This document shows positions 1 to 8,848 of a stretch of DNA of 64,000 nt, piece after piece; within the stretch, counting starts at the first letter, position 1; each line of letters begins with the position of its first letter. The notes beneath the pieces were generated by a model. It saw nothing but the letters and a program-made list of their open reading frames with translations. It was not told the DNA's origin and ran no database searches. The stretch lies in the NCBI GenBank assembly GCA_964637165.1, contig CAZWVI010000003.1, positions 1-64,000 on the forward strand, given 5' to 3'. Source of the DNA: CAZWVI01 sp964637165. Lineage in GTDB: Bacteria > Planctomycetota > UBA1135. The position numbers and the translations under genes were made by a program.

Positions 1-151
1 ACCCGTTGATTATCCATTGGATGAAGGTTCTCAGGCCAAGACTCAGGATGGTCAAAGTTCGAGTCATTCCACTCCTCAAGTTGGGCGGGATAACCAGTTT
101 GCTCCGGAACAAGTACTGACAAATCCCCAGAAGCTGGTGCTTTCTGAGTAG
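1..151 (+). CDS. C-terminal tail of an unknown protein (partial)
   Basis: One frame is open from base 2 to a TAG stop at 149-151 and encodes about 49 residues rich in Gln, Ser, Asp and Pro, ending in KLVLSE. The composition suggests a disordered, hydrophilic tail. The rest of the gene lies before the window, so no function can be given. A hairpin with a T run follows at 218-270 on the same strand, which supports a real transcribed gene ending here. Confidence 0.5.
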   Translation, partial: PVDYPLDEGSQAKTQDGQSSSHSTPQVGRDNQFAPEQVLTNPQKLVLSE

Positions 152-217
152 AGTTGTGCGATTCGTGGTCGGGCGGTAGAGACGGAAGTGGTAAGGACAA
201 AAGTTCGCTTAGTTTAC

Positions 218-270
218 GGGCTTTAGATGAAAAGTCAGAGGGCGGAGTTGAAAACTAAAGCCCTTTTTTT
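218..270 (+). terminator. Rho-independent terminator with a long loop
   Basis: Perfect 9-bp arms GGGCTTTAG (218-226) and CTAAAGCCC (255-263) are followed directly by seven T (264-270). The 28-nt loop is long. It ends transcription of the partial plus-strand gene and faces the convergent histidine kinase gene, whose stop is at 292. Confidence 0.75.
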
Positions 271-291
271 CGTTGAGGTGACAGGAAATAT

Positions 292-1392
292 TCAGAGACT
301 TTGGGTTGGGCTAAGTGGCAAGTCAACTGAAAATTTTGTACCAGTTGTTTTGCTTGTACTTAGGGATATTTTTCCGCCGAGACGGTTGACCAAATTGCGG
401 ACAATTGCCAGGCCTAGGCCGGTCCCGCCAGACTGGCGACCATGGGCAGGATCGCCCCTAAAGAAGCGTTCAAAGATGCGCGGACGAATCTCCCTTGGAA
501 TGCCCGGCCCGGTATCTGAAACGGTGAAGTGGGCGTATTTTGAATCAACAATTTCTGCCCTTAAAGTGACTTTACCTTCATTTGTGTAGGAAATCGCATT
601 ATCAACTAGATTGCTGAGAATCGTTTCGAGTGAGGTGCGATCAACAACAATTGAATGTGACCCAGCGGATGCGGTCAAGGTTAATGATTTGGAATTGGCT
701 TTGTCCGACAAGGAACTTGCAATTCTATTACACAGCTCCTGCAAGTTAACTTCCTCTGGAACCGGCTTCCAATTGGGGTCCTCGGCGCGGGACAAGCTCA
801 ACAAATCCCTAGTCATTGCCGACAAACCGAGGGCGTTTTCCTGACAACGCTCCAACAAGTGCTTCAACTCCTCAGGATCCTCGCTGTCCACGGCCAAATC
901 CAACATTCCAATAATTGCCGCTAGTGGCGTTTGGATTTCGTGACTAGCATTCGATACGAAATCTCGGCGACGTTCATCAACCTCGGCCAAGGCCGATAAA
1001 TCGTGTAGCAAAAACATGCGGCCACCTTCGGGGGTCGGCGCCACAGTCAACTCAAGCGAGCGGCCCTCGGGCGCAGAATCGGTTCCAGCACCGCGCACAA
1101 TTCGGCGCGAGGTTTCGCCGGAGTTATATCCAACCGCCAAAGTCGCAACACTTGTTACTTCCTCCACCCCCATCAAACTTGCTGCCGCCGAATTCGCAAA
1201 CACCACTTGGTCGCGAGCGTCCACCAACACCACACCATCTTGAATTAGTTCCATTGCCGCACGCCGGCGGCCCAAGCGGCGCGAATAGTTTTCCGCGTCT
1301 TGACGCGATGCGCGCAACTTGCGCGACAAGCCCATAACCACCGCACTCCCCGCCGCAGCTAGGCCAGCAAACCAAGCAATATCAATCTGCAA
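292..1392 (-). CDS. Membrane sensor histidine kinase, PhoR type
   Basis: The protein autophosphorylates and should pass the phosphate to the response regulator encoded just upstream. It has one N-terminal membrane segment (about residues 5-22) and no periplasmic loop, a PAS-like region (about 45-120), a HisKA domain with the phospho-acceptor His at about 141 in SNASHEIQTPL, and a HATPase domain with the N box (LVDNAISYT) and G boxes (DTGPGIP and GGTGLGLAI). Its start overlaps the end of the regulator gene by 11 nt, so the pair is translationally coupled. With no sensory loop it probably senses through PAS or a membrane partner. The architecture resembles phosphate-responsive PhoR, but nothing in the neighbourhood confirms phosphate as signal. 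Confidence 0.9.
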   Translation of the reverse strand: MQIDIAWFAGLAAAGSAVVMGLSRKLRASRQDAENYSRRLGRRRAAMELIQDGVVLVDARDQVVFANSAAASLMGVEEVTSVATLAVGYNSGETSRRIVRGAGTDSAPEGRSLELTVAPTPEGGRMFLLHDLSALAEVDERRRDFVSNASHEIQTPLAAIIGMLDLAVDSEDPEELKHLLERCQENALGLSAMTRDLLSLSRAEDPNWKPVPEEVNLQELCNRIASSLSDKANSKSLTLTASAGSHSIVVDRTSLETILSNLVDNAISYTNEGKVTLRAEIVDSKYAHFTVSDTGPGIPREIRPRIFERFFRGDPAHGRQSGGTGLGLAIVRNLVNRLGGKISLSTSKTTGTKFSVDLPLSPTQSL

Positions 1393-2086
1393 AACGATAC
1401 CCTATTCCGCGGACAGTGCCAATTAAGTCGCCCTTATCGCCCAACTTTTTGCGCACCGACTTCACATGAGTATCAACGTTACGCTCATCGACAAATACCC
1501 CAGTTCCAACCGCAGCATCTAACAACTCTGAGCGACGGTAAACGCGCCCCGGGTAATTAATCAAACATTGCAAAATACGAAATTCGGTCGGAGTTAGCTC
1601 GACCCGCAGTTCTTCCCCATCGTTTTGCTCAGTGCGCACCTCGAAGCGAACAGGGTCCACCACCACGCCGTTATAGGAAATAAGTTGATCGGTGAGTACT
1701 TCGTCTTTTAGACGACTGCGCCGCAATAATGCTTTCACTCGTGCCACCAATTCGCGCGGCCGCGCCGGCTTTACCACGTAATCATCTGCTCCCACTCCAA
1801 GGCCAAGCACCACATCTGATTCCTCGCCACGGGCAGTCACCATCAAAATGAGTATGTTTTGAAGTGACGAGTCGGCGCGTATTTCGCGGCAGACATCAGT
1901 GCCATCCTTTCCAGGAAGCATGACATCAAGCACCACTAAATCCGGAACGTGCCGCCTCGCGAGTTGAATTGCCGTCTCGCCGTCTTCCGCCTCAAAGGTC
2001 TCGTAACCCTCGCGGCGGAATGTCAATCGCAGAACTTCAAGAATGTCCGCGTCATCTTCAACAAGCAGTAGTTTGGCCTTGGCCAT
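1382..2086 (-). CDS. OmpR/PhoB-family response regulator
   Basis: A receiver domain occupies about residues 1-120, with the acidic pair EDD, the phosphorylated Asp at about 54 (VVLDVMLPGKDG) and the conserved Lys in DYVVKPARPRE. A C-terminal winged-helix DNA-binding domain follows (about 135-232), containing the typical LTPTEFRILQCL and VDTHVKSVRKKLG segments. It is the first gene of the kinase/regulator pair. An inverted repeat (2081-2108) covers its start codon and may control its expression. The family is certain; the regulon is unknown. Confidence 0.93.
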   Translation of the reverse strand: MAKAKLLLVEDDADILEVLRLTFRREGYETFEAEDGETAIQLARRHVPDLVVLDVMLPGKDGTDVCREIRADSSLQNILILMVTARGEESDVVLGLGVGADDYVVKPARPRELVARVKALLRRSRLKDEVLTDQLISYNGVVVDPVRFEVRTEQNDGEELRVELTPTEFRILQCLINYPGRVYRRSELLDAAVGTGVFVDERNVDTHVKSVRKKLGDKGDLIGTVRGIGYRFAD

Positions 2087-2108
2087 GTTTCTAAATTAGA
2101 ACATGGCC
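2081..2108. promoter_or_regulatory. Inverted repeat over the response-regulator start codon
   Basis: Perfect 9-bp arms GGCCATGTT (2081-2089) and AACATGGCC (2100-2108) are separated by 10 AT-rich bases. The regulator's ATG lies inside one arm. In a transcript that starts upstream, this hairpin would bury the start codon. A dimeric protein could also bind it as an operator. The centre contains a -10-like TAATTT on the minus strand. Confidence 0.45.
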
Positions 2109-2139
2109 CCCGACATTCCCGTGGAATCTTTATGAAGAT

Positions 2140-3015
2140 TTAGTGAAGCCAACGATTTAAATCACTCGCCAATGGACCTTTCTTATGCGTTTTCAGCCAA
2201 TCAAGTAAATTCCAAATTGGACGCTCCTCGCCTGCTTGTTTCTTTCTGAGCTCCCACTCCTCAACCTTCTTCATGGCTTGATAATAGTGGGCATGAACTT
2301 CGCCATTCTTAGGCGAGTGCCCGTGATTCCAGCTTGCGAAATCAACTCCAACGCTGGCCACTGCTCCCCAGTCAATTGGCGGCAATCCACACGCCTCTAG
2401 TGCGCGTGCGGCGACCACATTTGCGATTCCCTCACCTAGCCAACGATTATTTGCTGAACTTCCATATAAATTGCAACCCATTATTTGAGGCATCACCAAA
2501 GAGGCCTCCGTGTACTCGTGTGCCAAGCCAAAAATAAGTAGTTGCGACTCTTGAAGATTCGGACCGGCTTGACGCATTGGAAATCCAATTGAAATTCCAG
2601 CACTCGCCAAACACGATGTTGAAATATTTATTGGCAGCGAATTAGAAACTTCAACCAACAATAAGAAAACATCGGGCGCCGATTTTAAGTGCAACTCATC
2701 TGCGATTACTTTTCGAGTTATTTGAATCCAATCCTCGATTTGCTGCTGAGCCGCTTGCATTTCCTTGCCAAAATATTCAGAACTGCTACAGCTCGGATGG
2801 AGCGCAACATTAACAACTAAGCCATCGTCATTTGACGCTTTCTCAAATGAATATTTTCCTGATTGTGGATAATTAAGCTGACCTTTTGTTTCGCTACTGA
2901 CAGGACCATATGTTGCAGAGATTTTTAAAATGTCTGAGGATTGCACAGTATTGGTGCCAACCTGACAGGCTGACACCAACATCATTGCGATTGCAAATTG
3001 CATTCGCATCATCAA
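2140..3015 (-). CDS. Lipoprotein of unknown function with a HEYTE motif
   Basis: The N terminus has a hydrophobic stretch ending in a lipobox-like LVSAC, so it is probably exported and lipidated. In the second half, GLAHEYTEASL followed about 30 residues later by RWLGEGIAN resembles the helix and downstream Glu of gluzincin metallopeptidases, but the second His of HExxH is replaced by Glu, so activity is doubtful. Four or more Cys in the mature part may form disulfides. The start lies one base after the neighbouring lipoprotein gene stops, so the two form an operon. No family was recognised. Confidence 0.65.
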   Translation of the reverse strand: MMMRMQFAIAMMLVSACQVGTNTVQSSDILKISATYGPVSSETKGQLNYPQSGKYSFEKASNDDGLVVNVALHPSCSSSEYFGKEMQAAQQQIEDWIQITRKVIADELHLKSAPDVFLLLVEVSNSLPINISTSCLASAGISIGFPMRQAGPNLQESQLLIFGLAHEYTEASLVMPQIMGCNLYGSSANNRWLGEGIANVVAARALEACGLPPIDWGAVASVGVDFASWNHGHSPKNGEVHAHYYQAMKKVEEWELRKKQAGEERPIWNLLDWLKTHKKGPLASDLNRWLH

Positions 3016-3822
3016 TTACAACCCCATGGTAAATGTGACGCCGCGTGAAGTGCCATCTGCCAAGGTGTATGAAACATAAATGTCGCCACTTCCATACCAA
3101 GCCGCTGATGGCTTGAAGAAGGTGTAAGCATTGGCCCAACTTCCCCATGCTCCAGAATCGCCGCTGGCCGTTGAAGACATCTCGGTGAGTGTTGTGCTGC
3201 CCATTAGTGTTGCGGTGAAATTTGTTATTTGATCGTCATCGGCAACAATCACCATTCCAGGTAATTTACTCAAAGCACCGCCATTTTGGTAACTCCGATC
3301 TGTAATCACTTCAACAAACATGTCCACGCTTACGCCGGCTGTTGCTGCCTGCGAACTGCCCATTGAATTAAAAGCAGCAAGCGTTTCCTGCCAACCATCA
3401 GTTGGACCCGTGTAAGTAACTTGGCTGAAGACGTGAGAAAACTGATCCTCGCCACCTGGCATTAAATCTTTCTCTAGTGGCGGCAAGCTATAAAGCCAAA
3501 ATTTCTGTTCCAGAGCTCTAAAGCCTGACACTTCCTTAACTTGAATTCGCACTGTTCCTACGGGAACAATAATATCGAAATCGCCCTTGGGGATTGTGAT
3601 TGGCTGAGCTAATGGTACGCCATCAGCGCCAATCGGCGTTATTTCTAACGTTCGGTCGGTATCACCGCTTGCCTCAATTACGCCGGCTGTTTTCTGCGCT
3701 TTTAGAGCTCCGACTGGGGTGTCAAGTTCAATCGCTACTCCCTCTTGTAGTTCTGTACTTACGGTGCAAGCGCCGGAGAGCATTACCCCCATCAGGAGTA
3801 ATAGTGTGTTAATTGTTTTCAT
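3016..3822 (-). CDS. Lipoprotein of unknown function
   Basis: The signal peptide is typical (MKTINTLLLLMGVMLSGAC), with a lipobox LSGAC placing the lipidated Cys at residue 19. The mature 250 residues are rich in Thr, Gly and Val and look like beta structure, without a domain I recognise. It is the first gene of a two-gene operon with the following lipoprotein. An imperfect hairpin sits in its upstream leader at 3832-3867. Confidence 0.65.
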   Translation of the reverse strand: MKTINTLLLLMGVMLSGACTVSTELQEGVAIELDTPVGALKAQKTAGVIEASGDTDRTLEITPIGADGVPLAQPITIPKGDFDIIVPVGTVRIQVKEVSGFRALEQKFWLYSLPPLEKDLMPGGEDQFSHVFSQVTYTGPTDGWQETLAAFNSMGSSQAATAGVSVDMFVEVITDRSYQNGGALSKLPGMVIVADDDQITNFTATLMGSTTLTEMSSTASGDSGAWGSWANAYTFFKPSAAWYGSGDIYVSYTLADGTSRGVTFTMGL

Positions 3823-3831
3823 CTTTTCTTT

Positions 3832-3867
3832 GTTTGTGGTTAACCCGAAAGGGGGTAATCAACAAAC
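3832..3867. promoter_or_regulatory. Imperfect hairpin upstream of the lipoprotein operon
   Basis: A 15-nt arm at 3832-3846 and a 15-nt arm at 3853-3867 pair at 12 of 15 positions around a 6-nt loop. It lies 10 nt before the ATG of the 3822 gene and downstream of the sulfatase-like gene on the same strand. It could be a terminator for the sulfatase transcript or a leader structure. No T run follows, so the role is open. Confidence 0.35.
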
Positions 3868-3983
3868 ACCACTTATAAAAATGTGGCGGAATAAACTTGG
3901 CGGCTATTTATAAAAAAAGTGAAAAGAATTTACGCCACTACAAAGTACCGGTTGTCTCATTTCCTGCGAAGGCTTGCAATTCT

Positions 3984-5708
3984 TTAATCGTCGAAGTCGC
4001 CATAGCCTATGTCTTCCAAATTATTGCGGGTTTCTTCATTAACGCTATTCGCATCGAAAACAGTGCCGCGCAAATCCTCTGGCTTGGTGTACCAACCATT
4101 TTTCTTCATTAACTCAAACAAAAATTCAACCGCCCCTGGCCGAGACTCTGCCAAGTTAGTTTTTTCAAGTGGATCTTGAGTTAGATTAAACAACTTAAAG
4201 CTTTCTGAGTCGTGTTTAAAATCAAGCTCTTGGCGAATTAACTTCCACATCTCGCCTTGGTACTCGGCGCTAATTCCCCGCAATTGCCAAGGAGGTTCGC
4301 CATCACCGCCAGTTTCAAAAGGTGCTGGCAAGTTTTTGTTCGGGTTAGTGCGCACCATTGGCGCCAAAGACTCACCCATAAAAGAAGTCGTAGCGGAATC
4401 TTCAATGCCGCACAAATCGAGCAGGGTCGGCGCAACATCTAATAAGCGAACTTGGCCGGCGACTCGTGAGGCCGGGAGTTTGGAATTTTCCAAAGCATCA
4501 CCAGTTTGGGTTCCCCAGATTACCAACGGGATATGCACCAACTCCTCGTAGAGCACGTGGCCATGTCCGAGCGAATCATGCTCCCAAAGTTCATCGCCGT
4601 GGTCGCCCACCAAGACCATCACCGTATTGGGATGGTCATCCATAACCTGTTTCATAAATGGCGCCAACTTCATATCGGTGTACAACAACTCCTCGTCATA
4701 AGCATCGTAAAGATGCTGGCGAAGCGCCTCGTCTGGTTGCCAATCGCCATCATGAAAGCCCTTAATCACGTCGTAGTTGAGGACGAAATCTGAACCTGAC
4801 TTGTCCCATTTGCCGCGTGGCCCTTCGGGGGCGGGAGGCGCATCGTAGGGGTAGTGCGGGTCAGTTAAGTGCAAGTACATAAACCACGGACGCTCGCCAC
4901 TCCGCGAATCAATCCACTCGTCGGCTACCTCAATCATGGTCGGAGCGCGCAAATCCCAATCGTCAACGAAATGGAAATCGTCAAAGCCTTGGCCAAATCC
5001 ATAAATCGGCTGAATGTTGGCATTGTGAGCGACTGCGCCAGTTTCCCAACCATTGGCGGCAAGGCTCTCGGCCAAAGTTCGGTGCTCACGGCCCATCTCC
5101 ACAAATCGCCGTCCCGAATGCATTGGCATGTGGCTCATCGCGCCGTGCTTTGATGGAACCAAACTAGTGAACAGGGTGGCGACGGTTGGTTTTGTCCACG
5201 GTGCTTGAGTAAGGGCGCGCTCAAAAACAGCTCCGCGCTCAGCCAAACGACCTAACTCTGGCCAGGTTTCGCGCTCGTACCCAAGAAATGAAACGTGGTC
5301 GGCACGAACGGTGTCCACTAAAACGAACAACACATTGGGCGCATCGGTTGGGGCACTGGGGCGGGTTATTTCAGCGATTGCACGCGGCACGAAAGCCAAG
5401 CCCAAACACAACACTAATCCAAATGCTCCACCAAAGAAGCGGGTTGCCGCCCTTACAAGCTGGACGCGTTGTGCGAGAAGGGTGATAAGCAAGGTCAATG
5501 CGCCACCAGCAGCAGCCTCTTTCCATGGCAGTTGTTGTGACCAGAACTGGAATTTAAGCCATCCCGAGCCAGCCGCCGACCAATCTTGAAGCGCAAGCTC
5601 TGGCAAAGTTGCCAACACGCTCATAATGAAAAGCGTAAAGAAGAAACCGCTAACGGCGGCAACAATTCGGCTGGCGAATCTAGGTACGGGTTCGGAGTTT
5701 AAGTCCAT
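3984..5708 (-). CDS. Membrane-anchored sulfatase-like hydrolase
   Basis: The N-terminal 120 residues contain three predicted membrane helices. The alkaline-phosphatase-superfamily sulfatase fold then starts at NVLFVLVDTVRADHVS, which carries the first metal Asp. At the nucleophile position the sequence reads APWTKPTVATLFTSL: a Thr stands where formylglycine-forming sulfatases have Cys or Ser in C/S-x-P-x-R. The second metal site is present as VGDHGDELWEHDSLGHGH. Thr is the nucleophile in phosphoethanolamine/phosphoglycerol transferases of the same superfamily, so the enzyme may act on phosphodiesters or envelope lipids rather than sulfate esters. That is inference. The active site should face the periplasm. 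Confidence 0.8.
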   Translation of the reverse strand: MDLNSEPVPRFASRIVAAVSGFFFTLFIMSVLATLPELALQDWSAAGSGWLKFQFWSQQLPWKEAAAGGALTLLITLLAQRVQLVRAATRFFGGAFGLVLCLGLAFVPRAIAEITRPSAPTDAPNVLFVLVDTVRADHVSFLGYERETWPELGRLAERGAVFERALTQAPWTKPTVATLFTSLVPSKHGAMSHMPMHSGRRFVEMGREHRTLAESLAANGWETGAVAHNANIQPIYGFGQGFDDFHFVDDWDLRAPTMIEVADEWIDSRSGERPWFMYLHLTDPHYPYDAPPAPEGPRGKWDKSGSDFVLNYDVIKGFHDGDWQPDEALRQHLYDAYDEELLYTDMKLAPFMKQVMDDHPNTVMVLVGDHGDELWEHDSLGHGHVLYEELVHIPLVIWGTQTGDALENSKLPASRVAGQVRLLDVAPTLLDLCGIEDSATTSFMGESLAPMVRTNPNKNLPAPFETGGDGEPPWQLRGISAEYQGEMWKLIRQELDFKHDSESFKLFNLTQDPLEKTNLAESRPGAVEFLFELMKKNGWYTKPEDLRGTVFDANSVNEETRNNLEDIGYGDFDD

Positions 5709-5716
5709 GGCTACGT

Positions 5717-5723
5717 TATTCTA
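5717..5723. promoter_or_regulatory. Overlapping divergent -10 elements
   Basis: TATTCT (5717-5722, plus strand) lies 7 nt before the ATG at 5730. TAGAAT (5723-5718, minus strand) lies 9 nt before the ATG at 5708. Only 21 bp separate the two divergent start codons, so both transcripts would have almost no leader. Confidence 0.5.
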
Positions 5724-5729
5724 TTAGGT

Positions 5730-5936
5730 ATGACCACTCTCTCGCCTAAGTTCCTCAACATTCTGCGCTGCCCACTAAGTAAGGCCGAGCTGGTGCTGGA
5801 TGGGGACCGCTTGGTTTCAAGGGATCCCGAAACGCGCCGCAGCTACCCAATTGTTGATGGATTCCCAGTAATGCTAATTGAAGAAGCCACTGAGCTTTCA
5901 GAATCCGATTGGAAAGCCGTAGTCGACGGTAAATAA
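5730..5936 (+). CDS. Trm112-like/UPF0434 small protein
   Basis: The 68-residue protein starts LSPKFLNILRCPLSKAELVL and contains YPIVDGFPVMLIEEA, the hallmarks of the Trm112/YcaR family, whose members act as small partners of methyltransferases or have unknown roles. The N-terminal zinc Cys pair of eukaryotic Trm112 is reduced to a single Cys, as in many bacterial members. It is followed 9 nt later by the HIT gene, probably in one transcript. Confidence 0.8.
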   Translation: MTTLSPKFLNILRCPLSKAELVLDGDRLVSRDPETRRSYPIVDGFPVMLIEEATELSESDWKAVVDGK

Positions 5937-5945
5937 TATTCTTAA

Positions 5946-6281
<336 letters not shown>

Positions 6282-6290
6282 GCAAGCAAC

Positions 6291-6911
6291 TTAACCACCA
6301 AAGACTCCTTTCTTGCGCCGCTTACCGATAGGCGCTTCGTCTTCCCAAATGGCTAAGCCGGTACGCAAGTCGGTCATGGTCAGCTTGAAAACCAAAACGG
6401 TTTCCTTAGTGCGACCTTCTTCTGCGCTCATCTTAATGATTGAACCGGAAAGCGACAGGTCAGGGAGAATTACCGTGCCTTTATTTTTGGCATAAGTGTT
6501 TTGCTCGAACATTGGGTCGTTGATTTGACGAACCTCTTTAGTGCCGGTGTCTTCAGGGCCACCCGCTCCAAATTTAACTGCGGTAGTAGTTAAGACGCGA
6601 CCAGTTTTATTGAGTGCAATTCGCACCTTATCGGTTAAGACTTTTGTCTTCACGTTACTTGACGTCATGTTATCGACATCTTCGAGCGCCAAAATCACTC
6701 GTCCGTCGTCGTGCTTGGACAACCCGGCTTCATTTAACATTCCCGATTCGAGCATTGATTGAATCAAAACTCCAGCGGCATCGACAAAGTCGTTGTAGTT
6801 GACTGAATCGACTGAACGAAGCCCGCCAGCACTTGGATCGTAGGTGGTGGTTGAGCTACCGCAAGATGCAAGTACTGCTAAGGGCAGGATGGTAAGTAAG
6901 AATTTTTTCAT
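6291..6911 (-). CDS. LpoB-family penicillin-binding protein activator
   Basis: A lipoprotein signal (LAVLASCGSS, lipidated Cys at about 17) is followed by the LpoB-type domain, recognisable from VDSVNYNDFVDAAGVLIQSML and the C-terminal LTMTDLRTGLAIWEDEAPIGKR. In Escherichia coli, LpoB spans the periplasm from the outer membrane and activates the peptidoglycan synthase PBP1b. The adjacent YcfL-like gene reproduces the E. coli ycfL-lpoB order, which supports the call. No PBP1b gene is visible in the window. Confidence 0.85.
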   Translation of the reverse strand: MKKFLLTILPLAVLASCGSSTTTYDPSAGGLRSVDSVNYNDFVDAAGVLIQSMLESGMLNEAGLSKHDDGRVILALEDVDNMTSSNVKTKVLTDKVRIALNKTGRVLTTTAVKFGAGGPEDTGTKEVRQINDPMFEQNTYAKNKGTVILPDLSLSGSIIKMSAEEGRTKETVLVFKLTMTDLRTGLAIWEDEAPIGKRRKKGVFGG

Positions 6912-6913
6912 GA

Positions 6914-7306
6914 TTAGTTTGCTTCGGTTATTTTTAAGTTGAAGCCGTGCGCTCTTTCTGATGGTGCAACACTACTTAAAGTAAGCGCGGATCCTGGTGG
7001 AAGTTGGTGAAGTTGTGGGACGTTGCCGGGGCTGAGCAAAACAAATCCGTATTTATTTTCCCAGCGAAAAAATGCGTGGACGCTCAACGGGAATTGAGTT
7101 GTGTTTTTCACTTCCACTTGGGCTAATAGTAATTCGCCCTGCTTGCTTGTCCATGGAAATCCAATTTGGAGACCCTGCACTAGCACTGGGCCTTGCTTGC
7201 TAATTTCATACGGAACGCCCAAGTCGCTGACTCCCTTCAAGTTTGAGAAGGCGCACCCACCTAAACTTAAAGCACAGAGCGCGACGAGTGCGGAATAAAG
7301 TTTCAT
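6914..7306 (-). CDS. YcfL/DUF1425-family lipoprotein
   Basis: The 130-residue protein has a lipobox LSLGGC with Cys at about 18 and a small beta-sandwich-like domain with GLQIGFPWTSKQGELLLAQVEVKNTTQFPLSVHAFFRW split over the typical DUF1425 strands. Its function is unknown. It lies 2 nt from the LpoB-like gene and overlaps the COG3014-like gene by 4 nt, so the three are one operon. This linkage is known from gammaproteobacteria. Confidence 0.8.
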   Translation of the reverse strand: MKLYSALVALCALSLGGCAFSNLKGVSDLGVPYEISKQGPVLVQGLQIGFPWTSKQGELLLAQVEVKNTTQFPLSVHAFFRWENKYGFVLLSPGNVPQLHQLPPGSALTLSSVAPSERAHGFNLKITEAN

Positions 7307-8793
7307 CCAATATTTGAAAGACTAAGTGGAAATCCGGCGGCGTGCCAAGATATATGACTTGGATTAACACTGCGAACAACAATTAAAACCGCATCACCGG
7401 CGGGTAGCTGGACGATGGTTGGCGCAGCTGATCCGCCACGTAAGCTAAGTTCAAGTTGGCGATTGGCCGGAATTGGCAATGCCGCAAATTGATATTCAGC
7501 GGCAAGTGTTTTCCAACATCGATCGTCGGCTTGATTAACCACGGCTTTATAAATAAGAGCTCCCGCGAAAGCTAAAACCTCCAAAGTCCCATCGCCGTTG
7601 CCTTGGTTACGCTTGGCCGCCTTACGCGTTTCGTGGCTTAATGTTTCTTGGGTAACTAGGCGTGCAATTTCACGAATAACCACCATTGGCATGCGTTGAT
7701 TAAATTCGAAGTATTCAACCATATCCATGTTGCAAACTTGTTGAGTGGCCACTTTCTGTTCGCCAGCGCGAATGCCAAGAGCTTTAGCAGCGCGCTTGCC
7801 ACGCACAAATTCTGGAAGCGCCAAGTGAGCAGTATTAAACCATTCTAAGTCGTCTCTAAAGTTGTCGGCAATTGCGCGAATTTCACCATAGCGGATATTG
7901 ACTTCAACCGACTTGCGGCGTGGGCCGAGGCCATTTTCCCATAAAACATAAACTGTTCCAGCAGCACTTTGATGGTTCTGAACACGCTTCAATTCGCGCA
8001 CTACAAATTTATTGTCTGGCATCATCGAAGCCAAGTTGCGCAAATCAACTTCGCCCGTTTCATCTGGGTGATTGCGCATTCGACGCAAAACAGCTTTTAC
8101 TAATGTTGCATACGGATTTACAAATTGCGCGTAGCTTGCAGGGATCGAACTTGCCTCAATCTTTTCGGCCTGCTTCGTTTTCTTTGCTCGTTTAGAAAGA
8201 CTTTCCCATTGATTCTTCGCCGACCCCGATCCTTTTGCTTCTGCCTTAAAGGTGCGAATGGCCGCTGCTTGTATTTCATCAACGCGACGCGATTCAACCA
8301 GCGCGCGATTTAAATCTCCGGTAAAAACTGCCGCCAGCGATTTATAAGTTCCAAGCATTACTTGGTCGTAAACAAAACCACGGTACGGCATCGCTTTTTG
8401 ATTTACTAAAAGAGCTTCGCTTTCAGAAAAAATGTCGCGCGCACTAACAGCTGCACGCTCATTAAAATCTTGATTAATAATTGTTTCTGAAATTTCGAAT
8501 GCCTTAATCGCTTGTTCAAATTTCCCAGCATCAAAAAGTAAGCGGCCGCGTTCTAAGTTCGCCAATACGGCTTGGTCGCCGTACTTCATGGTGAGCTTCG
8601 CCTCGTTAGTTGTCACTTTCCAATCACTTACGTGCTGTTCCTGCATGATTTTCGCCGCACGCTTTAATTGCCCCTGCTGATAAGGGTTCATCACGTCGGC
8701 AAATTCGTCGTTGTAAGACTTAGCGGCTGAGCAGGCTTGTAGCAGCACCAACAAAATGGCAAGTTTGTGTGGACTAAAGATGGGCGACTTCAA
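7303..8793 (-). CDS. COG3014-like TPR lipoprotein
   Basis: The N-terminal signal ends in LLQACSAAKSYND, so lipidation at a Cys near residue 21 is likely. The mature region begins with helical, TPR-like repeats (NPYQQGQLKRAAKIM; RGRLLFDAGKFEQAIKAFE) and matches the layout of the COG3014 proteins that accompany LpoB-type genes. It is probably a periplasmic scaffold of cell-wall or envelope assembly, which is inference from context. It is the first gene of the three-gene lipoprotein operon, and its start overlaps no real gene on the other strand. Confidence 0.7.
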   Translation of the reverse strand: MKSPIFSPHKLAILLVLLQACSAAKSYNDEFADVMNPYQQGQLKRAAKIMQEQHVSDWKVTTNEAKLTMKYGDQAVLANLERGRLLFDAGKFEQAIKAFEISETIINQDFNERAAVSARDIFSESEALLVNQKAMPYRGFVYDQVMLGTYKSLAAVFTGDLNRALVESRRVDEIQAAAIRTFKAEAKGSGSAKNQWESLSKRAKKTKQAEKIEASSIPASYAQFVNPYATLVKAVLRRMRNHPDETGEVDLRNLASMMPDNKFVVRELKRVQNHQSAAGTVYVLWENGLGPRRKSVEVNIRYGEIRAIADNFRDDLEWFNTAHLALPEFVRGKRAAKALGIRAGEQKVATQQVCNMDMVEYFEFNQRMPMVVIREIARLVTQETLSHETRKAAKRNQGNGDGTLEVLAFAGALIYKAVVNQADDRCWKTLAAEYQFAALPIPANRQLELSLRGGSAAPTIVQLPAGDAVLIVVRSVNPSHISWHAAGFPLSLSNIG

Positions 8794-8848
8794 CGGAATT
8801 TACATGCAGTTGTTTTTAGGGCGGCAGAGGGTTAATAATCCTCAAACG

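Noticed and set aside
2540..2620. Active metallopeptidase assignment for the 2140-3015 lipoprotein
   Set aside because: The second zinc His is Glu (HEYTE), so only a fold resemblance can be claimed.
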